A stretch of 64,000 nt of DNA from Monodelphis domestica (Eukaryota; Chordata; Mammalia; Didelphimorphia; Didelphidae), in contig NC_077227.1 of assembly GCF_027887165.1 (NCBI RefSeq), positions 537,589,293 through 537,653,292 on the forward strand, given 5' to 3'. The position numbers were made by a program, and so were the translations under genes. The notes under the pieces are model-generated. The model searched no databases, was not told the DNA's origin, and saw nothing but the letters and a program-made list of their open reading frames with translations. Below are positions 1 through 10,900 of this stretch, in pieces; the stretch's first letter is position 1, and every line of letters starts with the position of its first letter.

Positions 1-234
1 ACCTAGCCCTTTTCCTACTATTCCCTCTTACTCGGTTTCTCTCCCTTTCTTTAATTCCTTCATTTGTATTAATTAAAATCTCCATAAAACCCAGCTGATT
101 TGGGTATATTTGGGAATTTTTCCCTGGTGACCACTATATTTTTTATTTGAAAACATATCTTTGTGGTCACAGTTTAAGGCAACCACTCTATTATCTGTAA
201 CAATTTATGACAAACCACTTTTTTAAATGTCACA
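1..234 (+). mobile_element. 3' part of an ERV-type LTR, cut by the window edge
   Basis: AT-rich sequence with an attaaa-type polyadenylation signal near 80 and a 3' end in TGTCACA at 228-234. It directly abuts L1 sequence that starts at 235. The layout (poly(A) signal, then a U5-like stretch ending in CA) suggests the end of an LTR inserted into the L1. The left end and the family cannot be seen, so this is a tentative call. Confidence 0.35.
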
Positions 235-1254
235 ATTTTGAGTTCTTCCAAAGCCTGTATCCAATTCGCTGGGATTTCTGATTTTTGCTTTGCTGATCCC
301 TCCCCCTGTTTCATTCGCTCTTTGCTCATTACCTGTGCAGAAGCTGTCTATTGTAATTTCTTCTGTTTCTGTTGTTTGCGCGAGTTTACCCCTTCTTTGC
401 TCCCCATATTTGTCTGTGCTCTTGCTCCTCTCATTTTTTTTTTTTGGTTTTGGGGCTGTCAGTCTCCCCTCTTGGAGTTTTGTCAGATCTCTTGGTACAG
501 TCTCTAGGGGAGGAATGTTAGCTTCCCTGTCCTCTGAAGGCTTTTCATCAGATTAAGTTCAACTGGGTTGGGCTGTATGTGCTCTGAGGCAGAAGACTCC
601 TGGAAGGCTGGGCCGCCCAGGCTCTCTCCAGTTCTCTCCAGCTGCTTCTCCACTGTCAGCAAGGTTCCCCAGTGCCTTTGCCCTCCCCAAGATTCCTGTC
701 CTTCCCAGAGGCCCTGCACTATTGGGGGGGGGGGGGGGGAAGGGGGAAGGGGTCCTGGCCTCCCTGAGCTCTGAGGAGTCCTGCTGGGATTAGGTTCAAC
801 TGGATTGGTCTGGATATGCCCCAAGGCAAAAACCTCCCGGTGAGACTGGAGCCAGATGGAAGGACCCAGCCATGGCCTGGTCTCTCCCTGGCTTCCTCCC
901 CGCTGTCCACGCTGGATGCTCCGAGCCCACCCCCCCTTCACAAGATAGACCCTCCAAACCAGCACCTTTGCCCACCCAGAGGTTCCCGCTGCTGCTGAGG
1001 GCTCAGCACTCTGAGTTGGGGGGGAAGAGGTCCTGGGACCTTCCCTCTGCCTTCCCCTTAGACCCAAGTGTTCTCGGATTCTGGCTTTTGGGGGGCATAC
1101 CTTTTGATTTGAGTCCAGAAGAAGGGTTCCCTGCCTCTGTCCTGTTGTTAAGTTTGAATTTCAGTCCCCTAGGAGCATTCAGTTTGTGATCAGTAAGGGT
1201 TTTCAGAGGTCTGAATTTTTGCTGCTTCTAAGCTGCCATCTTGACTCCGCCCCC
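235..1254 (-). mobile_element. L1 LINE, 5' UTR and start of ORF1
   Basis: Read on the minus strand, the element begins at 1254 with GGGGGCGGAGTCAAGATGGC, the classic start of mammalian L1 5' UTRs. About 800 bp of GC-rich 5' UTR follows, including duplicated blocks (about 515-740 and 750-1030) and a 16-base G run at 724-739. An ATG at 434 then opens a short lysine/glutamine-rich reading frame of the ORF1 N-terminal type, which stops after 28 codons. The rest of ORF1 and all of ORF2 are absent because LTR-like sequence begins at 234. A full 5' end is unusual, since most L1 copies are 5'-truncated. Confidence 0.7.
515..1030 (-). repeat. Two tandem monomer-like units in the L1 5' UTR
   Basis: Matching blocks recur in the same order. 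The gttcaactggrttggkctg block is at about 556 and 790, the ccagtgcctttgccc-like block at about 668 and 958, and G-runs preceding aagrggtcctgg occur at about 724 and 1014. The spacing varies from 234 to 290 bp, so the units have different internal indels. Tandem promoter monomers are known in mouse L1 5' UTRs; this is the same kind of design. Confidence 0.55.
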
Positions 1255-2284
1255 TATCATTTTCTTAAGTACTCAACTGGCAGAAGAGAATATCTAATCC
1301 CTTCTGTCCAATAGAGCCAATGAAAAACCAATTCAATATAAGTATGGGGTTTTCAGAGAAAATGAGCTAAAAATCTGAGATTTCTGAGAATTCAAGAGGA
1401 GATACCATCAGTATCAATCTTGTAAACTGCCCTATTCTTCCAGTTGACTGCATCAAGTGTTTTTTTCCTCATTTCCTTCTTATTTAAGCCATTTTTAAAT
1501 AATTAATCTGGGCGAGAGACCACACTAATTCACGTTCCTCCTCCCTACAATACTGATACTCTACTATCAAGAGAAATTAATTCTTTAATTTCTCCAACTA
1601 TCAGAAAGTCAAGTCACCAATGAAGAAAGTAAGACATTAAAGGCAAGACAGTACAGTGGGGGGCCCAGGAATACCTTCCTAAGTAAGACCTATTATAGAA
1701 CCTTGGATATAAGCCAACATCTAGTGACCCCATATATGTGCTCTCTCTCCACTACTGCCCCTCAACTTGGTGCACCCCACCCCACCTGCAAAATGTGAAA
1801 GCATAGGCAGAACTAAGAGCCACCTCACAGAAATTGGGAAACCACTGATAAAGAAAGGTTATTGGGGATACTGCTATACAATGGCCTCCTATATAGATTC
1901 AGAGAGCTTTAGTTAACCTCATCCGTATATTTCGTCCAGCAAGTTCCCATTCCACAGATGGGATGATTGATTTCCCAACACAGAAAGAACTCTGCCCATG
2001 TATTTTTTTTTAACCAGGATGAAGTTTATAGAGATGCTAAAGGATACTAAGCATAGCAAGACTCTAAGAACTTTGTGTTTTTGTGAAGGGCCTAGATTGT
2101 CCTTCAATCCACAGAGGAATTTTAACAACTTTTCCTATGACAGGTGCTAAATGTAAAATACTGGTGACTACACAATAAAAAAAAACACAATTTGCAAATC
2201 AAAAATTTTATATGATTCAAAGGAAAAAGTTACATTACATAGTTTCATTAAATAATAGGCTGAAAAAATCTGTTATAAAAACAA
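1255..2284. other. Unassigned sequence downstream of KLF11
   Basis: No open reading frame, RNA gene or recognisable repeat. The base composition resembles the KLF11 3' UTR beside it, so a longer 3' UTR isoform could reach into this stretch. Confidence 0.3.
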
Positions 2285-4601
2285 TTATGAAACATTTTAA
2301 ATTTTAATCTTGGAACTTTAAAAAAAGGCTCAAAAAAATCAAGAGAAATTACTCAGGCAATAAAGTGCACAGGGAAAATTTGCCTCATCATTCTCAATCC
2401 ATAATACCCAGAGATTTCAGATGAAGGCCTCTGAACCTAGAAAAACAATAACAACAAAATTTCTGGTTCATGACTTAACTTCTCTTCATAAGGGAACTTG
2501 CTTCCCAACCCCAGATACTCAGAGGGACAAAAGAAAAAAGTCTTACTAAGGACATTTCTCTATCTTTTCTCGCCTAATTCAAGAATGGAAGTATAAATTA
2601 AAAAAGCATTTTCAGTACCACTGAAAGATATGTATGTGTTTTAAAGAATTAACCAAACCATTAAGTCCTCTTTCTCAAAACAATCTGAAAATCCCAACCA
2701 AACACTCAAAAGACTAATTCTCTTGAATTCTTCCATATACCAGCGTACTAATAGTAGGACTCATTTCTGTGTGTCCTGATTAAGAAAAATACAAGTTGGA
2801 GACCCTACACAAAGTATATACAATTGTAAAATTTTGGATGCTGACTTAGAAGTTAGCACTATAGTAATAGATTTGGAAGTGAAGGGTTGGGGAGGAAAGG
2901 TAAAAAACAAAATATACATGAAATTATGTTACTTTTACAACTGTATCTACAGTCTAATAGGTGAATCCCAAACACATCACTTACATATAGGTTAAATAAC
3001 ATAGTGACATTAGGTAGAATAAAGATAATGAGAGGAGGGGATGGATAAGTGGGGTTGGAAATAGCTCAATCATTATTGAATAAGGGCCTCCACATCAAAT
3101 AAGCCAGGCACAAAACTTTATAACACCAAATTCAATATTCCAATTTACCATAATTTTTATAAAGGTAAACTGCCAGTAACTATTCATATGTAAAAATCTA
3201 AATACATAAGCTTTCTAAATTATAGTAGTAGTGCAACACACAATGCAATCTCTTATGGTCTAATTGACTAGAACTACAGTGCAATGCTTAACAAAAAAAT
3301 CATTTTTGTGCCTTGATGGACAAAACAGGAGTTCCTTCAGGAGCTGGGAAACATACTGAAAACCCTAATGAATGGTAGCCGCAAACTGCAAAGGAAAGAG
3401 TCAATTAACTTCTACCTTTCCTTCATAGCTTTCCACTTCTATTTTTCTCCTCCGATTCCAAAAGCAGTTTCATTTTCCTAAGCCAGTTACAAAAGCTATT
3501 GAATGGGAAATCATTTTTTTTAAACTGGCTTTTGCAATAGTGTTTCCTATTCTTGATGCGAGGGAATTAAAGGACCAGAGTCAACACATGGTTTCCCATG
3601 CTTCATTTTTAAAAGGATGCATTTTGTTTGAACAGAAAGGAAAATTCCTTCAACAGGCCACTTCCATTTACTTGAAAAGATCAATTTACACACAGTATGC
3701 TAAAAATCATAAGGCCACTCAACAAGAGACTCCAATTCCAAAAATGTTAAATGAGTGAATTCACATCTTTTGGGTCGGTATGAGAGAGTGGGAATGGTTT
3801 GCATAAGTAAACACAAATGACCACACTTCAATATAAAAACAATTGTCTTAAATGAAAAAAAAACTTAAATCTTGAGGCAGTTTCTTACTCAACACACAGG
3901 CCAGTCTATACGCAACTGGCAAGTCTTGGTCCTCTTGACATTTTGGATACCCAAGACCATATCTGCTGCTTAGGGTACCTACTTGAAATGACTAGATAAA
4001 CTTTTAAAATGTTGAAAGGTGACTGCAGTTTTTCTTTTTTAAAAGGCCCTTAGTCAATCATTTATGTGTTTTAAAAATTCTTAGGCTTAAAGAGGACTGA
4101 CCATGACTAATGATTTCTCTTGCGTGGATGATGTTTCAAGTTTACCAAGTTGGACAATTATAAAAACTGTTTCATTATTAATAAAAAAGTTTGCAAAGTA
4201 ACTACAATATAAATACCTTTATAGAAAATACTAGTATAAAAATTAGTACCCTGTAACATTTTGTAAAAAAATTATGAATACAAAGGTTAAGTGAGTCAAG
4301 ATTCTATAAACTTTACTGCCAAGATGTTGTTTTGCTTCAATGCTGGTGATTCGGATTATCAATTTTTTGACCATCTTCCTTGAAAAAATAAAAACAAAAA
4401 GCAAAAGCTCATTAAAAAACTGCAAAATGATAGTTGTGAACAGGGCCTCAAATTAAAGGGAAAAAAGTTAACATGTTTTCATCAGGAACTGCCCAAAAAA
4501 CCCAGAAAACACAATATTATGTCAAATTCTGTGTTTTAGCCATTACCTGTCCTAAATACTTTTTTAAAATGTCAGATTGGAATTATGTCCTGAATGACTT
4601 C
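2285..4601 (-). other. KLF11: KLF11 3' UTR (extent inferred)
   Basis: AT-rich and free of young SINEs, unlike the rest of the window, as expected of a constrained 3' UTR. On the minus strand a candidate poly(A) signal ATTAAA lies at 2308-2303, followed by a T-rich stretch, giving a 3' UTR of about 2.3 kb. No AATAAA hexamer was seen between the stop codon and this site. The end is therefore an inference. Confidence 0.4.
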
Positions 4602-4903
4602 TTAGGCAGAGCATGATGGCATGGGGACCAGTGGGCTCAGAGACACACCAGTGCTTCCAGGTTTCTCTGATGAAGCGATTCTGTTGAGTTTGCCCACTTC
4701 AGCCTGCCAGTTTGGAATTTTCTTGGCAGCCATGTGACGCCGAGCATGTTTTGTCAAATGATCACTCCTCATAAATCGCCGGGCACACACAGGGCACACA
4801 AATTTCTTCTCTCCTGTATGAGTTCTGCGGTGTCGAGAAAGTTCATCTGAGCGAGCAAATTTTTTATCACAACCTTCCCAGCTACAGTTGAAAGGCTTTT
4901 CTC
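4602..4903 (-). CDS. KLF11: KLF11 coding exon 4 (zinc fingers 2-3, C-terminus, stop)
   Basis: The acceptor cttag lies just right of 4903. The first two bases complete the Gly codon split by the phase-1 intron. The exon encodes [12 protein letters not shown] (finger 2), the [11 protein letters not shown] linker and finger 3 with [13 protein letters not shown] tail of about 43 residues starting AAKKIPNW ends at TAA (4604-4602). The DNA-contact residues of fingers 2 (RSDELSR) and 3 (RSDHLTK) match the invariant KLF pattern. Confidence 0.95.
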
Positions 4904-7900
4904 CTAAGAGTGGGAAGAAGGGAAGGAAAACACAAATTTAGAAAAAAGAGAAAACACTAGCCATCTACAGTTTCCTTTTATTTAACTAGTTTCTTCTGGC
5001 CTTTTAGTTTACATTGCACAAGTCAAGGTCTCTAGCTTTACCACCTCAACAATGCAACACAAATGGTGATAGCTATTTTTTTGTTATCATTTATTTAGCA
5101 CTTTGCAAAAGTTTGCAAAGCACCATATACACATTGTCTCATTTGCTCCTCAAAACAACTCTGTAAAGTAGGTGCTTATTATCTCTATTTTGCAGATTAA
5201 GAAACTGAGGCTAAGAGGTTAAGCAACTTCCCCCTTTAAGTAATAGGCCACACTGCTAGTAAATGTTTCAGGTAAGATTTGAATTCCAAATCCAGCACTC
5301 CATCTACCATACCACTTAGCTGCCTAATCCCGGAGTGGCTACAACAATGGTACTTCCTAAACTTTGCCTTATGTTAAAAATTCTTGTATGTATCGGTTAT
5401 CTTTTAAACTATTACTGTATCGTGTTTCTTCAAATGTATTAGAAACTCCTTCACAGCAAGAATTTATTTATGCTCCTGCTTAGTATCTTGAACATACACA
5501 TTCAATAAATGCTTGCTGGTTGTTTGAGTGTCTCGTGAACATTAGAAGATCAAAGCATTTATATCATTGAGCCTCTGCATTCTCAAATTTTGGTGAAACT
5601 CACATGGAGGTCAGTAAAACTACAGGACTTCGTCAGGTCTCCAAGACTTACTTAGTGGCAGAAGATTGTAAATAGGCCAAGTGTAGCCTAAATATTCTCA
5701 GGAAACCTCCCATTCTCCACTGCTCAGCAGCCTGTGCCTTTTGCAATGTACCTATAGACACAGGGCATAGAAAATGTCCAGAGGACTGAAAGAGCAGGTG
5801 CTGCAGCCCCAGGCTACTAAGTGTGAGGCTGGAAGAGACATTAGAGGTCCTCCAGTCCACCAACTTCATTTTACAGCAAAGGAACCTGAGACCAGAGGTC
5901 AAGAAGGGAAAGAAACAGCAAAGAAAGGATTCAAAACCAAGTTCTCCCACTCCAAATTCAAGGCTCTGTTACAGTAGGCTTCTCTATACTGAAAATGAAT
6001 TAATTTACTAATTCTGCTTTAAGCAATTGGATCTGTTGTCTGAAGAGAAGACTCGTTTTTGCCTTTTAAAAAAAATATTAGGTGGGCTAGGACAAAAATG
6101 AGCATATTGTAAATAGATCAGTTTCATCTATAAAATGAAACCCTGAAATAGCACATGTCTAAAATGACTTCCTATGATAAATCCTGTAAATCCTATGATA
6201 TATTTATTCTTATCCAAAATTTTAGTTTCTTATGAAAAACTTTTACTTAATACAATTACCAAACTGAACACAATGTGCTTTTAAAATGATTTTAACTGAA
6301 AATGTTACTGGTCCCATTACACAGTTAGATCATTAATTAGTATGTAGAGCTGTGCTATCTTAGAATGTGATCCAAAGAAGAGATTTTAAATTAAGTTGAG
6401 GGTACAAGAAGAGGGCTTATTTTTATTTCCTTCCTACCCTATGCTATTCCCTTGCTGGCACTGATGGATCCTGGCTTCATGCATGATAAAACTGTATTAT
6501 CATAAATTCCATATTCAGGGGGTAGCTGGGTGGCTCAGTGGATTGAGAGCCAGGCCTAGAGATGGGAGGTCCTAGGTTCAAATCTGGCCTCAGACACTTC
6601 CTAGCTGTATGACCCTGGGCAAGTCACTTGACCCCCATTGCCTAGCCCTTACTACTCTTCTGCCTTGGAGCCAATACACAGTATTGATTCCAAGACGGAA
6701 GGTAAGGGCCTAAAAAAATAAATAAATAAATAAATGAATTTCATATTCAGTAGTTCACATAAATGAAAGCCAGGCTGAAGTTTACTTTGGTACTATCATA
6801 GGTGGGACAGCACAAACAAAATTTTAGAGTAATTACCTAAATATTTTAGCTATACTTAATTTTTAAAAATCAAATTATGGGCCTGGATCAGTATTTTTAT
6901 AATGTTGATCACCAATAATTCTGATCTATGAAAATAGAATTAAAATACATTCAAATTACCAAATTGCATTGCCCTTTAATTCAGACTGATCCTCCCATCC
7001 ACATGTCCAAATCAGCGTTTGACCACATTTTGCCAACTTGTTGCTTTTTTGTTCTTAGGCACTAAGGCTGTTTTTGCAAAGGGCACTACTTCTAAAATGC
7101 AAAATATTCATCAGGTGGCAATAAGTTAGTTGGAAGAAGCACACACTATTTCATATGTTGTAACACCAAACACAATGAAAAAAAATTAATTTGTTCACTC
7201 AGGATATCAGCAACTGAAGCTGCTCTGGTACTAAAAAATGATGCTCATATTGGAAGCCTTGAGAACTTGAAACATCCTGAAGAGTCTTCAGAATATTACT
7301 AGTTCCATGGAGGTCAGAGACCATATCTTTTCCATCGTTCCCAACACCAAGCACAGTGCTATTTCCAAAGAGGGTATTTAATACAAGTTGAAGTTGAATT
7401 CAAAAAAAAAAAAAAACAGTGCTGGTAAAGTGTTTTAAATGGTTAATTCCTAGGAATATTGAAAGAATGACTTGGCAAGAACTTCAAACAGAACCTAATC
7501 TAACCCACACTTCTGGTTTCTTCTTTCTTTCAACCCTTACTTTCCATCTTAAAATTGATATACTGTACATTGGTTCCAAGGCAGGAGAGTGGTATGTTCA
7601 CACAGCTAGAAAAGTGTCTGAGGCCAGATTTGAGCAGTTGTAGTTTCTAATCATTTTTGTGTCATGGACCCTTTTGACCATTTGGTGAAGCCTACAGATC
7701 CTGTTACAGAATAATGTTTTAAAAATAATTCAAGCAAGTTGGGGGCTGTGCAAATGAAGATGTATTATTTTTCCCAAGTTCATAGGACTCCCTGAAGTCT
7801 ATCCATGGTCCCCTTAAAGGTCAGTGAATCCTAGGTTAAGAACCCCTGAACTATATGGTTTTCCAGTCACTAATGGGTAATACCCTGAATGTCCGACTGC

Positions 7901-10900
7901 TTTAGTAACACTATGCTGTCAGGGGAAGAAGACAACCCCAGAATCAGCCACGTGTACCTTTCCTCTACATTCTCACATTTTCCCAACCCCCCCCCCCAAA
8001 TATATATATAGGGCAATTTCTTAACCATTTGGCCTAAAATTTAGGCAACATTCAACTTTTCTAAACCCATATATACTCACCAGTGTGAGTACGAAGATGG
8101 GCCTTGAGGTGGGAACTTTTGAAATAAGTTTTCCTGCATCCTGGAAAGTTACAAACATAGTTTCTTCTTCGGGAAAAGTCTACTGAAGGGACACAACTTT
8201 GACTAGGTGTAATGAAGACTGGAGCAGGGGCAAGAGGGAGTAACTTGGTGTTCCCCACAGTCATGACATTTGGTTGGCAAGATGCTGGCTGTGGGAGAGC
8301 AGCATTGGGGAAGACCAGCATCACAGCTCCTTGAGGCACCGATGCTCCCATAAGGACAGGCTGAGAGATTGGAGCAGTCTGGGGTAAAATGGGCTTGATG
8401 GGTGCTTGGCTTGTCTGGGAAGGGGGCTTCAAGAAAGCTGAAACCATACCACCACCACTCTGACCAGTCACTGGGATCATTTGGCAGAGGACAGGGGGAG
8501 GGCGGACAGGAACAGGGACAGAGATATAAGAGGCAGATTTCCTGGTAGTATCACTTTCACAACTCTTTAGTGAGCAGACCTGTGTTACGATGGGCCATAC
8601 CTCCTGTTGTCCTTTATCAGAGAGAATAGAGGAACCAAAGTTTTGTAAACGAGGCTGACAGGAGACTAAGTTAGCATAGTTTAAACCACTTTCTAGGTGC
8701 ACGGTCTGTGAAGCTTCAGAATGTCCTGAGTGGTCAGTTTCCTTCAGTCGTATAGAATTTCTGTTGCCTGAAATGCCTTCCATTTTCCCTTGGGTTGCAG
8801 GAATGTGAGAAGTAGAACTGTCCCCCGTGTGCCGGATCACACTGGTTACCATGGCTTTGCAGGGCTGAAGAAAAGCTGGCTCTGACACCTCTGGCTTCTG
8901 ACCAGAGAGTCCTAGCACCACCTTCATTTTTGACAATTTGGCTACCAATGTAGAGGTCGTATTTTCAGAGGGTGCTGAACTGATCAGTGTGTTGGCTGGC
9001 ACTGTCCTTGTCTGGGAAGTGACTTGGGAGGGAAGAAGCAATGAAGAACACGGTTCTAGAAGATCAGGACTGTGAGGGGGAGTCATGCACTAAAAAAGAA
9101 AATAAAGAAAAGATAAGGCAAGGTGTGAAAAAGAGATCATATGGATTTGGGATAAATTTAAAGGATTTAAATTGAGACAATGGTTCTTCTCTAGATTTTA
9201 AATGTAAACAAAATAATTTAAATATTCTCAGAAGCCAGAATAAAATGACCAAGTTTACAGATTTCAGTAGAAATAAGTTCCAGTGCATAAACCCCTCAAG
9301 ATCTTCTAACAGAAGCACTGATGGGCAGAAGTTCCTCCTTTCTCCAAATTTCTTTCACTTTCTCCTACCTAAGCATCCCTTCTCTCTTCTCAATTACTTC
9401 AAACACACTGCAACACATCCAAATAGCACATACCAATTCACAAGAGAACAGGAAATATTATTTCCCTTTTCTCAAATTGTGGAACTTCAGATGCACATAG
9501 TGAAACAATGTAATACCTGCAATCAGATTTATAATTCATATTTGTTACATTTAGGTTCTTTAAAAGCAAAATTCCAATTGTAGCTTCAATCCATTTGACA
9601 ACCACTATTCTGAGACAGGCATGATTGTACGAGAAGTACTAGATTCTTGAGAAAACTGCTTCCATGTCATTTCTTCATCTCCCAGTAATCTAGCCATTCT
9701 GTGGTATTGTGCACCCAGTAAACATTTAAAGGGTTTCTGACACTCTCAGCATTTTCATAGTTCTCTTCCATCAACCACTTACCCATCATTTCCTGTACTT
9801 CCTTCTCTACTGAATCTTTCAGCCATTCTCTCTAATTCAAGGGCTTTAGGCCAATCTCACTTCTGGTGAGACCTGGGGGTCTGAACTTGCCTTGAAATTC
9901 TCAGACTGGCTGATAAAAGTCACTAACGAATATATTTTTAGGTTAAGCTGTGAATTGTGTAAAAAAAAAAATAAGAGTAGGAAAAAAGAGACAAAAGAAA
10001 AAGGTTTCTTTATTCAGGCAAACTACTCTTCTACTCTTCCCTCCACTGCTCTACTCCCTAGCTCCAAGTCCCCTTCAAAGGTCCCTCCCTGGCATGGGAT
10101 TGGTCTATTTATAGACCAATCCCATGCCAGGAAGTGGGGGGAGGGAACCCTGGGAGGTGCAAGGCATGCTGGGGGACGTAGTTCCCCAGCAAACAACTTT
10201 TTTTTTTAAAAGTTGTAGAGATCCTGAGAAATGTAGTTCCTCAGCATAGTCATTCCCCCCACCCCCCAAACCCACATTCTCCCCAATGGATCCTGCAAAC
10301 ACACCCAAACTAAAGAGACATACAGTTTTTTATGGGGAAAATACAACTTGGGGACAATAAGGAAATAAGAGAATAAGAACAAAAGGCACAATATACAAAA
10401 TAATTGCATTCAACAAAACAAATGCATTCAACAACCCTCCCTCCCCCCAAGTTCTTTAGCACATCAAAAGGCTTGCTCAGGATCTCTTGGAGCAGTGTGT
10501 ACTGCAGACATCTTTATGGAATCCTCTGAAAGAAGTTTACTCTCTGAATTCCAGGAGGCAGCAAATCTCTTATCCCAAAATTACTTTTTAAAAGAACTTG
10601 AACTTTTCATCATAACATTTCCCCTTGAGGAGTATATAGAGAAACATAGAAATCACACAGGGATACATGGCTGAGGTATGATGAGGCATATGAATCAGTG
10701 CAAAACATATCAAAAACATCACAAAAATCCAAATAGAAGCAAAAAAATCAATTATTGGATAAAATATAAAATATCCTAATCCAAATCTGATATGTAAAAA
10801 ATCCTAAGGAAAAATAAAATTATAACAGGTTCTTGAATCAGGGCCTGATCAAAGTGATTTATGTCCGATAAGCCTGTAATAGTAATTATGCACTTACCCA

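Larger units (their letters stand above)
4904..8080 (-). other. KLF11: KLF11 intron 3
   Basis: The 5' end is GTGAGT at 8080-8075 and the 3' end is CTTAG at 4904. It carries a MIR, an L3-like fragment, one SINE with target duplication, a shortened SINE and a hAT-like element. No coding exon is seen inside. Confidence 0.85.
9958..10617 (-). mobile_element. ERV LTR (3' LTR) with palindromic TATA promoter
   Basis: On the minus strand it runs from TGTTATGATG at 10617 to TTTTTTTACA at 9958, about 660 bp. Just outside the start is a purine tract aaggggaaa, as expected of the polypurine tract before a 3' LTR. TATAAATA lies near 10113-10106 and AATAAA at 10013-10008, giving the U3-R-U5 order. It sits in KLF11 intron 2 in the gene's own orientation. 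It is a fossil; no matching 5' LTR was found. Confidence 0.65.

Noticed and set aside
504-1189. Proline-rich frames near the left edge
   Set aside because: They lie in the GC-rich L1 5' UTR and show no protein family features.
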